Assembly (NCBI GenBank): GCA_903938815.1 | Contig: CAJAES010000045.1 | Coordinates: 1-54,323, forward strand | DNA length: 54,323 bases | DNA from: an uncultured beta proteobacterium | GTDB taxonomy: Bacteria > Pseudomonadota > Gammaproteobacteria > Burkholderiales > Burkholderiaceae_C | Direction: 5' to 3' | Part shown: piece after piece, positions 8,574 to 16,827 of the stretch | Layout: every line of letters starts with the position of its first letter | How positions within the stretch are numbered: position 1 is the stretch's first letter | Program-made: the position numbers and the translations under genes | The notes under the pieces: model-generated | The model's database searches: none | Seen by the model: only the letters and a program-made list of their open reading frames with translations | Told to the model about the DNA's origin: nothing

Positions 8574-9589
8574 CGGCCGTCTCCGATGCGCGGTGCCGTT
8601 GTAGACGTCGGCCGATGCCGAACCAGGGCATCGCGCAGGATCCAGCCCAGGATGGCCGGTCGACGGAAGACCTCTCCGATGGCATAGGGCAAGCCGAACC
8701 GGCCGAAGGCCACATAGGCGCGCACCGGGACACCGAGGGCATCGGCCACGGCGTCCAGCCGGGGGAGCGATCGCAGCTGCTCCAGCACGCAGGGCGTGGA
8801 CGAGGCGCGCAGCCGGCGCAGCGCAGGCTCGGCCACGCGCCGGTCGTGCGTGGCCACGCCCACCTCGCAGGTGCTGCCGGCAAACACCTCCACCAGGGCC
8901 AGATAGCTCTGGCGCGGGTCGATCTTCGGCGCATCGGGGTCGCCGCCCTGCCCCTTCACGATCCGAACCGGAATTCCCAGCGCGCGAAAGCGGCGTGCGT
9001 CCGACGCCGATCGAAGCCAGCGCGAAGGCAGCGTCGCCGACACATCGGTGCCCGCGGCCAGCGATTCCTCCATCATGGCGTGCGTCCGGTCGACCGTCTC
9101 CAGCCCCTGCGCATCGAAGTGCAGGCGCACGCCGTGCTGGCGGGCAAGAGCCGCCACCTCCCGGAGCAATTCCCGGTCATAGCCCATCTGGTCCACCTTC
9201 ACCGAGACCGAGCTGCGCAGGCCGGCGACGGCGACAGCCGATATCGCCTCGCGGTAGCGCGCCGCCACCGAGGCCGCTGCCTCGCGCGGCTGGGGCCAGT
9301 AACCGATGGTGGACAGATGCTGCTGGCCCCCCTCGGCCTGCGCGGCAGCGATGGCGTCGGCGACCGAGAGCCCGTTGACATGGCGAGATCCCGCCGCCAG
9401 GAACCCCGACAGGCGCTGCTCGGCCGACGCCAGGGCGAGCGACAGCCCCACGCTGCGTGCCGCCGCATCGCGGCTCAGCAGGCCATGCAGCCGGGCCTGG
9501 CGCCTCTCCGCGCGCTGGCGGATGTGCTGCGCCGTCACGCCGTGGCGGACGGCGAGCCGCTCCACCAGATGCTCGAATGTCTTGTCCAT
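8570..9589 (-). CDS. Proline dehydrogenase-like (PRODH-fold) protein
   Basis: A 339-residue protein with the (beta/alpha)8 flavin-barrel motifs of proline dehydrogenase: VSVKVDQMG (128-136), HFDAQGLETVDRT (157-169), RIVKGQGGDP (209-218) and ATHD (246-249). These match in order the conserved strands of PRODH, whose members oxidise L-proline to pyrroline-5-carboxylate with FAD. Residues 1-120 are poorly conserved helical sequence. It is the first gene of the polysaccharide operon and is coupled to a GNAT enzyme. That is an odd place for amino-acid catabolism, so the substrate may be a different amine or imine in precursor synthesis. No P5C dehydrogenase is nearby. The start is the first ATG of the family-like sequence; a 169-bp divergent intergenic region lies upstream. 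Confidence 0.72.
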   Translation of the reverse strand: MDKTFEHLVERLAVRHGVTAQHIRQRAERRQARLHGLLSRDAAARSVGLSLALASAEQRLSGFLAAGSRHVNGLSVADAIAAAQAEGGQQHLSTIGYWPQPREAAASVAARYREAISAVAVAGLRSSVSVKVDQMGYDRELLREVAALARQHGVRLHFDAQGLETVDRTHAMMEESLAAGTDVSATLPSRWLRSASDARRFRALGIPVRIVKGQGGDPDAPKIDPRQSYLALVEVFAGSTCEVGVATHDRRVAEPALRRLRASSTPCVLEQLRSLPRLDAVADALGVPVRAYVAFGRFGLPYAIGEVFRRPAILGWILRDALVRHRPTSTTAPRIGDGR

Positions 9590-9684
9590 GATGTTCGCGG
9601 GGCATCGACGCCTGCGCGCCCGCCCCTGCCCCTTCCGCCGATGACGACAGCCGGGGAGTCTCCGGGGGCTGCACCGAAAGGCCG

Positions 9685-9698
9685 TTGAGTGCTCTCAA
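9685..9698. promoter_or_regulatory. FNR/ANR-type box (perfect TTGA-N6-TCAA)
   Basis: TTGAGTGCTCTCAA sits in the 169-bp divergent region between the PRODH-like gene (minus) and the GT39 gene (plus, ATG 9759). The centre is at 9691.5, about 67 bp from the plus-strand ATG. Both half-sites match the FNR family. Confidence 0.65.
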
Positions 9699-9709
9699 GC
9701 GGCGGCTGA

Positions 9710-9723
9710 TTGACGGCGCTCAC
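9710..9723. promoter_or_regulatory. Second FNR-like box (one mismatch)
   Basis: TTGACGGCGCTCAC has one mismatch in the second half-site. Its centre is exactly 25 bp from that of the perfect box at 9685, so the two could be bound in tandem on nearly the same helix face. Confidence 0.4.
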
Positions 9724-9758
9724 CTCCCGGGGCGTCTGGCGGGCCAAGCATTCCGGCC

Positions 9759-11426
9759 ATGCTGCGAGACAACCCGCGCCATCCGCCGACCGCATGGCCC
9801 GTGTTCGCGTTCGCGCTGCTCGCCGTTCTCACGGCGAGCGGCCTGATCAGGCCGCTGCAACCCATCGACGAAACGCGCTATGCCGCGGTGGCCTGGGAGA
9901 TGTGGGCACGGGGCGACCTTCTGCTGCCCGTCCTCAACGGTGAGCCCTACCCGCACAAGCCGCCGCTGCTGTTCTGGCTGATCCACGCCGGCTGGGCGCT
10001 CTTCGGTGTCAACGAGTGGTGGCTGCGCCTGCTGTCGCCGCTGTTCGCCGCCGGCACGCTGGCCTTGATGGCGTCGATGGCGGCGCGGCTGTGGCCGCAG
10101 TGGCGCGACATCGCACCCGCGGCCGGGTGCGTGCTTGTGGCCAGCGGCCTGTACGCCTACTTCGCAACGGCGCTGATGTTCGACACCCTGCTCGGCTTCT
10201 TCTGCACGCTCGGCTGGCTCGGCCTGGTGCGGGCATGGCGGGATGAGCACGCCGCGCGCGGCCTGGTACTTCTGGGCTGTGGCATCGCGGGCGGCCTGCT
10301 GTGCAAGGGCCCGGCCGCACTGCTGCACCTGCTGCCGGTGGCGCTGGCCGCGCCGCTGTGGATGCGCGAAAAGCCGCTGCACTTGCGGCTCTGGTGGCAC
10401 TGGTACGGCGGCATCGCGCTGTCCACCGCCGTAGCAACCGTGCCGGTGCTGGCCTGGGCCATCCCGGCGGCGCGAGCGGGTGGCGCGGCCTACGGCGACG
10501 CCATCTTCTGGGGCCAGACGGCCGGCCGGATGGTCGACAGCTTCGCGCACCGGGCGCCCGCATGGCTGTACATCGCCATCTTGCCACTGATGCTGGTTCC
10601 CTGGCTCGCCTGGCCTCGATGGTGGCGTCGGCTCGGCCCCGCCTGGCGAGTCGAAGTCGCAGTCAGGTTCCTGATCGCCGGCGCACTGCTGCCGCTGCTC
10701 GGCTTCTCGATGGTCAGCGGCAAGCGCGCACATTACCTGTTACCGGAATTCGTGCTGTTCGCGCTGCTGGTCGCACGCGGGCTGATTCGCAGCGACAGCA
10801 CCCGCTGGTCTCTCGCGCTTCCGGCCGGGTCGCTGCTCGCGGCAGGGGCCGCGCTGTCGATCGCGGCGCCGAGGGCGGCCGATACGCTGGGTGCGCCGCA
10901 GGTGGCACAGGGCCTGCTGCCCGGCAGTCTGGTGGTCATGGTCTGCGGGATGGCGATGCTCCCGTGGCGTGCAGCCAGCGCTGGCGGTGAGGTACGGACC
11001 GTCGCCACGGCGACCGTCGTCGCCATGGCCGCACTCTCGGCGGGATCCAGCCTCGCTTTTCGCGATTCTCATGACCTGCAGGCCACGGCGAACCGGCTGG
11101 CCGAATTGGAGCGGGCCGGCCGGCCGGCAGCGTTCGTGGGCAGGTACCACGGTCAGTGGACGTTCGCTGGCCGCCTGCAGCGCCCTTTGACGGAGTTGCA
11201 GCCTCGCGAACTGGCAGCGTGGCTTGAGGCCAACCCGACGGGGCGAGCGCTCACCGTGACGCGAAACCCCGGGGAATGGCCGCGCGACACGCAGCTGGTC
11301 GACCTGCGCCGCTACCGCGGCGCCTGGCTGGCGGAATTGGCCAAAGACGAACCGCCGCTGAGTGCGCTCAAGCCGGCGGCGCCGCCCGCAATCAGCATGC
11401 AGCAACCGGAACCAGTGAGTTGGTGA
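9759..11426 (+). CDS. Glycosyltransferase family 39 (ArnT/PMT-like) membrane protein
   Basis: A 555-residue polytopic inner-membrane protein of the dolichyl/undecaprenyl-phosphate sugar transferase class. The N-terminal loop after the first helix has PIDETRYA (about 34-41), carrying the catalytic-type acidic residue. It is followed by GEPYPHKPPLLFWL, which matches the 'KPPL' signature of ArnT-type GT39 enzymes. About ten more hydrophobic segments follow, and residues about 430-555 form a soluble tail. Such enzymes use polyprenyl-phosphate sugars to modify lipid A or other envelope acceptors on the periplasmic side. It heads a plus-strand run with the hydrolase-like and host-attachment-family genes, behind two FNR-like boxes. 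The actual acceptor is unknown. Confidence 0.82.
   Translation: MLRDNPRHPPTAWPVFAFALLAVLTASGLIRPLQPIDETRYAAVAWEMWARGDLLLPVLNGEPYPHKPPLLFWLIHAGWALFGVNEWWLRLLSPLFAAGTLALMASMAARLWPQWRDIAPAAGCVLVASGLYAYFATALMFDTLLGFFCTLGWLGLVRAWRDEHAARGLVLLGCGIAGGLLCKGPAALLHLLPVALAAPLWMREKPLHLRLWWHWYGGIALSTAVATVPVLAWAIPAARAGGAAYGDAIFWGQTAGRMVDSFAHRAPAWLYIAILPLMLVPWLAWPRWWRRLGPAWRVEVAVRFLIAGALLPLLGFSMVSGKRAHYLLPEFVLFALLVARGLIRSDSTRWSLALPAGSLLAAGAALSIAAPRAADTLGAPQVAQGLLPGSLVVMVCGMAMLPWRAASAGGEVRTVATATVVAMAALSAGSSLAFRDSHDLQATANRLAELERAGRPAAFVGRYHGQWTFAGRLQRPLTELQPRELAAWLEANPTGRALTVTRNPGEWPRDTQLVDLRRYRGAWLAELAKDEPPLSALKPAAPPAISMQQPEPVSW
11358..11371. promoter_or_regulatory. FNR-like box (one mismatch)
   Basis: CTGAGTGCGCTCAA lies inside the 3' end of the GT39 gene, centred about 67 bp before the ATG at 11432. 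That is the same distance as for the box at 9685 and its downstream gene. It may drive an internal promoter; it could also be a chance match within coding sequence. Confidence 0.3.
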
Positions 11427-11431
11427 TTCCC

Positions 11432-12184
11432 ATGCTGTCCAGAACGATCGAGATCGGTCCCTCGCACATCTCGGGGCGCTACGAAGGCGATCCCGACGCC
11501 GACCGCGTGGTCATCCTGGCCGCCAGCCAGGGCAGCGGCACGGACGACGGCGCCATGGCACACGAGGCCGATCTGCTGCACCGGCGCGGCCTGGCAACGC
11601 TCCGGCTGGACCTGCTGCGCGAGCCCGAACAGCGCAATCGCCGCACCCTGTACGACATCGACCTGCTGGCGGGCCGCGTCGCCGATGGCATCGCCTGGGT
11701 TCAGGCCCAGCCGCGCCGGCGGCACGCGCAGATCGGCCTCAGCGGTTGCGGCACCATCGCGGCGGCCCTGCTGCGCGCGGCCTCCCAGGCGCCAGGCGAA
11801 GTATCGGCCGTCGTCTCGCGAAGCGGACGCCCGGACTTGGCCGCGCACAGTCTGGCGGGCGTCGATGCCTCCACGCTGCTCATCGTGGGCGGGCTGGACC
11901 CACTGACTCGCGGCCTGAACCGCGGGGCGCTGGGGCGGCTCGGCGCCCGGGGAAAGCTCGCGGTCGTGCCCGGCGCCAGCCACGGGTTCGGTGAGGCCGG
12001 CCTGCTGCACCACGCCACCTTGCTGGCCACGCACTGGCTGGATCACCACCTGGCGCGATCGGACTCCGCGCGCGGCGAGCCGGCCGCTCCGGCGCCGGCG
12101 TTGAGCCCGCTCAAGCCGCAGCCCGCTGCGCCAAGCACCATGAGCCCGGTCGATGGTCATTGGCGCTGGGGTGCGATGTCATGA
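11432..12184 (+). CDS. Alpha/beta hydrolase-like (dienelactone hydrolase family)
   Basis: A 250-residue protein of the small alpha/beta hydrolases that accompany universal-stress and phosphoribosyltransferase genes. The order of elements is normal: DADRVVILAAS, RGLATLRLDLL, HAQIGLSGCG (99-107), acid loop GGLDPLT (153-159, Asp156) and PGASHGF (180-186, His184). The nucleophile elbow is unusual. Relatives carry GLFGAST-type sequence, where the serine is the sixth residue; here that position is Gly107, and the only nearby serine is Ser104 in GLSG. It may be inactive or use a shifted nucleophile. The ATG at 11432 follows the GT39 stop by 5 bp, and its stop overlaps the next start by 4 bp. The last about 35 residues are a proline/alanine-rich tail. 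Confidence 0.7.
   Translation: MLSRTIEIGPSHISGRYEGDPDADRVVILAASQGSGTDDGAMAHEADLLHRRGLATLRLDLLREPEQRNRRTLYDIDLLAGRVADGIAWVQAQPRRRHAQIGLSGCGTIAAALLRAASQAPGEVSAVVSRSGRPDLAAHSLAGVDASTLLIVGGLDPLTRGLNRGALGRLGARGKLAVVPGASHGFGEAGLLHHATLLATHWLDHHLARSDSARGEPAAPAPALSPLKPQPAAPSTMSPVDGHWRWGAMS
12101..12114. promoter_or_regulatory. FNR/ANR-type box (perfect TTGA-N6-TCAA)
   Basis: TTGAGCCCGCTCAA is embedded in the low-complexity 3' end of the hydrolase-like gene (codons for ALSPLK). Its centre lies about 74 bp before the ATG of the host-attachment-family gene at 12181, suggesting an additional promoter for that gene and those downstream. Confidence 0.5.
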
Positions 12185-12642
12185 AGAACTGGCTTGTGGT
12201 GGCGAATGCCTCGAGGGCACGCGTGCTGGAGGAGTCCGACAACGGAAACGGCTACGTCCATGTCGCCGACATGGTGCACCCGGAAAGCCGGCAGAAGGGC
12301 CTGGCGCTCGGTCGCGACCGAGCCGGCCACGTGCAGGGCACCGGCCACGGGCTGGGCAGCACCGAGTACCTCCCGCGCACCGACCCGCGGGAGCGCGAAC
12401 ACGAGCAGTTCGCCCGGGAACTCGCGGCCACCTTGAATGCCGGCGTTGCGGGTGGACGGTGCGCCGGACTGCTGCTGGTGTGTTCGAACCCATTCCTAGG
12501 CCGCCTGAAGGGAGCCTTGAGCGAACACGCACGGAAGGCCGTGCTGCGCACGGTCGCGAGCGACTACACGAGCCTGACCGAGGCCGAGCTGGCGCAGCAG
12601 GTCGGCAGGGCGCCGGGCGCGCTGCGGGAGCACCGGACTTGA
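12181..12642 (+). CDS. Host attachment family protein
   Basis: A 153-residue cytosolic-looking protein resembling the 'protein required for attachment to host cells' family. The start MKNWLVVANASRARVLE is characteristic, followed by a glycine/arginine-rich middle and the REREHEQFARELAATLNAG helix typical of the family. Despite the name, its biochemical role is not established; members occur widely in non-pathogenic proteobacteria, often in stress-related clusters. The start was taken at the ATG that overlaps the preceding stop by 4 bp (12181-12184) because the family sequence begins exactly there; an in-frame ATG seven codons earlier is less likely. A perfect FNR-type box lies 67 bp upstream of the ATG. 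Confidence 0.75.
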   Translation: MKNWLVVANASRARVLEESDNGNGYVHVADMVHPESRQKGLALGRDRAGHVQGTGHGLGSTEYLPRTDPREREHEQFARELAATLNAGVAGGRCAGLLLVCSNPFLGRLKGALSEHARKAVLRTVASDYTSLTEAELAQQVGRAPGALREHRT

Positions 12643-12703
12643 AGGTTTCCCAGCAACTGAGCCTGCGCGGTGCCCTGCCCCTGCCATCGCTGGGGATGAG
12701 CGG

Positions 12704-13969
12704 ATGAGGCACACGCCGCATGGTCGGGCCGCGAGCTCGACTTTCGGTGTCGTCCTTGCGGGAGGGCGCGGGCTCAGGCTGCAGCAGCTCACGGACTGGC
12801 GCGCCAAGCCCGCCATGCCGATGGCCGGCCATCTGAAGATCATCGACTTCACGCTCAGCAACTGCCTGAACTCCGGCATCCGCCGGATCGCCGTACTGAC
12901 CCAGTACAAGGCGCAGAGCCTCATCCGGCACATCACGCGCGGCTGGGGCTTCCTGGATGCGAGCCTGGACGAATTCGTCGACGTGGTGCCGGCCCAGCAG
13001 CGCGTGGACACCGGCTGGTACAGCGGCACCGCGGACGCGGTGTTCCAGAACCTGGACATGGTGCGCGACGCGAGCCCGAAGTACGTGCTGGTGCTGGCCG
13101 GGGACCATGTCTACAAGATGGACTACGGCGTGATGCTGGCCGAACACGCCGACAGCGGCGCCGACGTCACCGTGGCGAGCATCGAGGTGCCGATCGAGGA
13201 GGCGCATGCCTTCGGCGTGCTGCAGGTCGATGAACGCGCCCGCGTGGTCGCGTTCGAGGAGAAGCCGGCACGGCCCAGGCCCGTGCCGGGGAAACCGACC
13301 CGCGCGCTGGCCAGCATGGGGGTCTATGTCTTCAATGCGGAGTACCTGTACCGGGTGCTGGCCGAGGACGCGGCCAGACCGGACTCCTGCCACGACTTCG
13401 GTGCCGACGTCGTGCCCCGGGCCGTCACGGGCGGGCACGTCCAGGCGCACGATTTCCGGCAGAGCTGCATCAACTCGACCGGCCACGAGCCGTACTGGCG
13501 GGACGTGGGCACCCTGGATGCGTACTGGGAAGCCAACATCGACCTCACGCGGCGCGACCCGCAACTCGTCCTGCACGACGACGGCTGGCCCATCCGCACG
13601 CTGCAGCACCAGCTGCCGCCGGCCAAGTTCCTGTACGACGAGGAGAACCGGCGCGGCATGACCGTCGATTCCCTGGTGGCCAGCGGCTGCGTGGTCAGCG
13701 GCGCCACGGTGCGCCGCTCGGTGCTGTTCTCCAAGGTCAGCGTCGGCGACGGCAGCGACATCGAGGAGTCCCTGGTCCTGCCCGACGTGTTGGTGGGCCG
13801 CAATGTCGTGCTGCGCCGCGCGATCGTCGACAAGCATTGCGTGCTGCCCGACGGCCTGAAGGTCGGCGTGAACCCGGCCCTGGACCGGGCGCGGTTCACC
13901 GTCACGGACAAGGGGGTGACGCTCGTCACGCCCGAGATGCTGGGGCAGTGCGCGCACAGCCGGATCTGA
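12704..13969 (+). CDS. glgC: Glucose-1-phosphate adenylyltransferase (ADP-glucose pyrophosphorylase)
   Basis: A 421-residue enzyme that makes ADP-glucose from ATP and glucose-1-phosphate, the committing step of bacterial glycogen synthesis. The N-terminal nucleotidyltransferase has VLAGGRGLRLQQLTD with RAKPAMP just after it. The substrate motif FEEKPA and the TGDA-equivalent SGTADAV are present, and there is a C-terminal left-handed beta-helix (SLVASGCVVSGATVRRSVL). The usual 'RAKPAVxFGG' stretch reads RAKPAMPMAG here, an unusual change close to the active site. Neither glgA nor glgB is nearby, so this may be a stress-island paralogue feeding glycogen storage under limiting conditions. It lies 61 bp after the host-attachment-family gene. 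Confidence 0.88.
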   Translation: MRHTPHGRAASSTFGVVLAGGRGLRLQQLTDWRAKPAMPMAGHLKIIDFTLSNCLNSGIRRIAVLTQYKAQSLIRHITRGWGFLDASLDEFVDVVPAQQRVDTGWYSGTADAVFQNLDMVRDASPKYVLVLAGDHVYKMDYGVMLAEHADSGADVTVASIEVPIEEAHAFGVLQVDERARVVAFEEKPARPRPVPGKPTRALASMGVYVFNAEYLYRVLAEDAARPDSCHDFGADVVPRAVTGGHVQAHDFRQSCINSTGHEPYWRDVGTLDAYWEANIDLTRRDPQLVLHDDGWPIRTLQHQLPPAKFLYDEENRRGMTVDSLVASGCVVSGATVRRSVLFSKVSVGDGSDIEESLVLPDVLVGRNVVLRRAIVDKHCVLPDGLKVGVNPALDRARFTVTDKGVTLVTPEMLGQCAHSRI

Positions 13970-13993
13970 ACCCTTCCAAGCCGGAGTTGCACC

Positions 13994-14422
13994 ATGATGA
14001 AGCTGCTGATTGCCGTGGATGGCTCGTCCCACGCGCACCGGGCCATCGAGACCGCTGGCCAGCTGGCCCAGGAGATGCCAGGCCTGAAGGCCGTGCTGAT
14101 CCACGTCAGGGAGACGACCGCCTATGCCAGCGAGGTCTCGCCGTTCAATGCAGAGACGCTGGAGGCGATGCTGCGGCAGCGCCAGGACACGCTGCTGCAG
14201 GCGTCGGTCGCGCAGGCCCGCCTGGCGGGGCTGGATCATGTGACGGCGGAACCCGCGATGGGCCTGCCGGCACAGGAAATCGTGCGCGCGGCCACCGAGG
14301 TGCACGCCGACCTGATCGTGATGGGAACGCGTGGCATGAGTTCGCTGGGCGGGCTGCTGCTGGGCTCGGTCGCGCAGAGAGTCGTGCACCTGGCGGCTGT
14401 GCCCGTCCTGCTGGCCAAGTGA
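13994..14422 (+). CDS. Universal stress protein, single-domain UspA type
   Basis: A 142-residue UspA-fold protein. The start [19 protein letters not shown] and the C-terminal G-2x-G-9x-G(S/T) signature ([15 protein letters not shown], near residues 113-127) are complete, so this is an ATP-binding type. The middle has [11 protein letters not shown], which is less conserved. Universal stress proteins accumulate in stationary phase, starvation and low oxygen, and in several bacteria lie under FNR/ANR control. A GGAG ribosome-binding site lies 8 bp before the ATG. It follows glgC by 24 bp and is probably co-transcribed with it. Confidence 0.9.
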   Translation: MMKLLIAVDGSSHAHRAIETAGQLAQEMPGLKAVLIHVRETTAYASEVSPFNAETLEAMLRQRQDTLLQASVAQARLAGLDHVTAEPAMGLPAQEIVRAATEVHADLIVMGTRGMSSLGGLLLGSVAQRVVHLAAVPVLLAK

Positions 14423-14505
14423 CGGCGCCGTGACCCGCGGTGACCGCAGGATGCGCGCGATGCCGGCAGCCGCAGCGGGAACTTCCTGCCCCCCTGCCCT
14501 CGCCG

Positions 14506-14519
14506 TTGCGCACACTCAA
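14506..14519. promoter_or_regulatory. FNR-like box (one mismatch)
   Basis: TTGCGCACACTCAA lies in the 152-bp gap between the universal stress gene and the GroEL-like gene, centred 62 bp before the ATG. TTGCGC half-sites occur in known betaproteobacterial and Pseudomonas FNR/ANR sites. Confidence 0.45.
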
Positions 14520-14574
14520 CCGCGCGGACACCCCGGGGAACGAGGATGAAAACCTCACGGATCGGGACTCGTCC

Positions 14575-16206
14575 ATGGCCGCCAAGCAACTGCTCTTTCG
14601 CGAAGAAGCGCGTGCCCGCATACGACGCGGCGTGGATCTGATGGCGGACGCGGTCAAGGTGACCCTCGGCCCGCGCGGCCGCACCGTCATCATCGAACGC
14701 GAGTTCGGCACGCCGCAGATCGTGAACTCGGGCGTGCTGGTGGCCAGATCCGTCGAGCTAGAGGACCACTTCGAGAACATGGGGGCGCAGATGCTGCGCG
14801 AGGTGGCGTCGCGCACCAGCGAGAAGGCCGGCGACGGCACCACCACGGCCACCGTGCTGGCGCATGCGATGGTGGACGAAGGCATGCGCTACCTGGCCGG
14901 TGGCATGAACCCGATGGACCTGAAGCGCGGCATGGAGCAGGCGGTGGACGCCGTGGTGGAGGAACTGCGCCGCATGGCGCGGCCATGCGCGGATTCCCAG
15001 GAAATCGCCCATGTGGCGTCGATCTCCGGCAACAACGACCGCTCGATCGGGGAGCTCCTTGCGCGGGCGATCGACAAGGTCGGCCGAGAGGGCGCGATCT
15101 CGATCGAGGACGGCTCGGGCCTCACCAGCGAGCTCGAGGTGGTGGAAGGCATGCAGTTCGACCGCGGCCTCCTGTCGCCCTATTTCATCAACAACGGCGA
15201 GCGCCAGATCGCGTCGCTGGAGGATGCCGCGATTCTGCTGCTGGACAAGCGGTTGTCCTCGGTGCAAGACCTGCTGCCTCTGCTCGAACAGGTGCTCAAG
15301 TCGGGCCGGCCCTTGCTCGTGATTGCCGAGGAGATCGACAGCGAGGCGCTGGCCACGCTGGTCATCAACACCATCCGCGGCACGATACGGACCTGCGCCG
15401 TGCGCGCGCCGGGCTTCGGTGACCGCCGCAAGCAACTGCTGCAGGACATCGCCGTGCTGACCGGCGGGCAGGTGATCAGCGACGAAATGGGGCTGACGCT
15501 GGCCAAGGCGACGCTGTCGGATCTCGGGCGCGCACGCCGCGTCGAGGTGGGCAAGGACGACACCACGCTGATCGGAGGCGCGGGGGCGCCAGCACAGATC
15601 CAGGAACGCATCGCCACCCTGCGCCGGGAGCGTGCGGCGGCAACCAGCGACTACGACCGCGAGAAGCTCGACGAACGCATCGCGAAGCTCTCGGGCGGCG
15701 TGGCGCTCATCAAGGTGGGCGCAGCCACCGAGACCGAGCTGAAGGAACGCAAGATCCGGGTCGAGGACGCCCTGCACGCCACCCGTGCGGCCATCGAGGA
15801 AGGCATCGTGCCGGGCGGCGGCGTGGCCTTGCTGCGCGCACGCCAGACGCTGAAGGCGCTGAAGGGGCCGACGCTGGACCATGACTGCGGGCTGCGCATC
15901 ATCGAGCGCGCCCTGGAAGAGCCCCTGCGGCGCATCGTCGCCAATGCCGGCGACGAGCCCTCGGTGGTGCTGCATCAGGTCGACCGGGAGACCTCGCCCG
16001 CGCATGGCTACAACGCGGCCACGCGGGAGTTCGGCGACCTGCTCCGCATGGGCGTGATGGACCCCGCCAAGGTGACCCGGCTGGCCCTGCAGAACGCGGC
16101 GTCCATCGCCACCCTGCTCCTGACCACCGATTGCATGATCGCCGACCTGCCCGCGCCGAAGACCGCTTCGGCTGCACCGGCGGGCGCGGCGATGCCAGAG
16201 TTCTGA
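14575..16206 (+). CDS. groL: Divergent GroEL-like chaperonin, without GroES partner
   Basis: A 543-residue group I chaperonin subunit that aligns with E. coli GroEL without gaps over the N-terminal 90 residues. The P-loop LGP-GR, the GDGTT motif (Asp87) and [11 protein letters not shown] (the Asp398 equivalent) are kept. Residues 51-52, which are Lys-Asp in E. coli GroEL, are Asn-Ser here (VNSGVLV). Asp52 is one of the two ATPase-critical aspartates. The C-terminus ends [11 protein letters not shown], without the GGM repeat tail that lines the cavity. No groES is adjacent, so this is a secondary paralogue, possibly working with another locus's GroES or with altered ATP turnover. The ATG at 14575 matches the universal MAAK start. 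An FNR-like box lies upstream. Confidence 0.93.
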   Translation: MAAKQLLFREEARARIRRGVDLMADAVKVTLGPRGRTVIIEREFGTPQIVNSGVLVARSVELEDHFENMGAQMLREVASRTSEKAGDGTTTATVLAHAMVDEGMRYLAGGMNPMDLKRGMEQAVDAVVEELRRMARPCADSQEIAHVASISGNNDRSIGELLARAIDKVGREGAISIEDGSGLTSELEVVEGMQFDRGLLSPYFINNGERQIASLEDAAILLLDKRLSSVQDLLPLLEQVLKSGRPLLVIAEEIDSEALATLVINTIRGTIRTCAVRAPGFGDRRKQLLQDIAVLTGGQVISDEMGLTLAKATLSDLGRARRVEVGKDDTTLIGGAGAPAQIQERIATLRRERAAATSDYDREKLDERIAKLSGGVALIKVGAATETELKERKIRVEDALHATRAAIEEGIVPGGGVALLRARQTLKALKGPTLDHDCGLRIIERALEEPLRRIVANAGDEPSVVLHQVDRETSPAHGYNAATREFGDLLRMGVMDPAKVTRLALQNAASIATLLLTTDCMIADLPAPKTASAAPAGAAMPEF

Positions 16207-16247
16207 ATCACCCATCGGCCAGGCAACTGGCGCAGAGGAGAACGGAC

Positions 16248-16772
16248 ATGCCCGGACCCCTGGTGGTCTTCTACTCGCGAACCGGCCACACGCGCCGGAT
16301 CGCCTACGAGATCGCGGCCGCGCTGGATGCGGAGATCGGCGAGATTCACGAGCCCGGCAACAGACGCGGGCCACTCGGCTACGTTCGATCGTCGATCGAG
16401 GCCTTGCTCGGCGTGGCGCCGCGCCTGTCGCCGAACCGTCTGGATCTGCGCAATCGTCCGGTGGTGGTGATCGGCACGCCGATCTGGTTCTGGAACATCG
16501 CGAGCCCGGTGCGCAGCTTCCTCCTGGGCCACCGCACTCGCATGGGGCGCGTCGCGTTCTTCTGCACCTGCGGCGGCTCGGGCGAACGCAAGGTGCTGCG
16601 GGATCTGCGCAGCGTCTGCGGGCGAGCGCCGGTGGCCACGATGGCGCTGACGGAGCGGCAATGCGCCGCCGGTGCGCACGACGAGGAGCTGGCGCACTTC
16701 CTGGCCCGCGTGCAGCAGGGCACCGTGCAGCCCGACGGGGCCTACCCGACTCACCGGCCGAAGCCGACATGA
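16248..16772 (+). CDS. Flavodoxin family protein
   Basis: A 174-residue flavodoxin-fold protein. The FMN phosphate-binding loop is FYSRTGHTRRIA (8-19). IGTPIWFWNIASPVRSFL is the W-containing isoalloxazine loop, and FFCTCGGSGER the third loop. Members carry electrons or act as FMN-dependent quinone reductases, and the short form fits a soluble electron carrier or an NAD(P)H:quinone-type partner. A GAGGAG ribosome-binding site at 16235-16240 supports the ATG at 16248. It lies 41 bp after the GroEL-like gene, so it is probably in the same transcript. A flavin electron carrier fits a redox-limited condition, but the partner is unknown. Confidence 0.82.
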   Translation: MPGPLVVFYSRTGHTRRIAYEIAAALDAEIGEIHEPGNRRGPLGYVRSSIEALLGVAPRLSPNRLDLRNRPVVVIGTPIWFWNIASPVRSFLLGHRTRMGRVAFFCTCGGSGERKVLRDLRSVCGRAPVATMALTERQCAAGAHDEELAHFLARVQQGTVQPDGAYPTHRPKPT

Positions 16773-16827
16773 GCGGGGCCTTTCACACCGGGCCCGTCCG
16801 GGGTCGCGCCCAAGGGAGCTCGACGCC

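Noticed and set aside
12179..14515. A 778-codon open frame on the minus strand
   Set aside because: It is antisense to glgC and the stress protein gene, with no recognisable domain.
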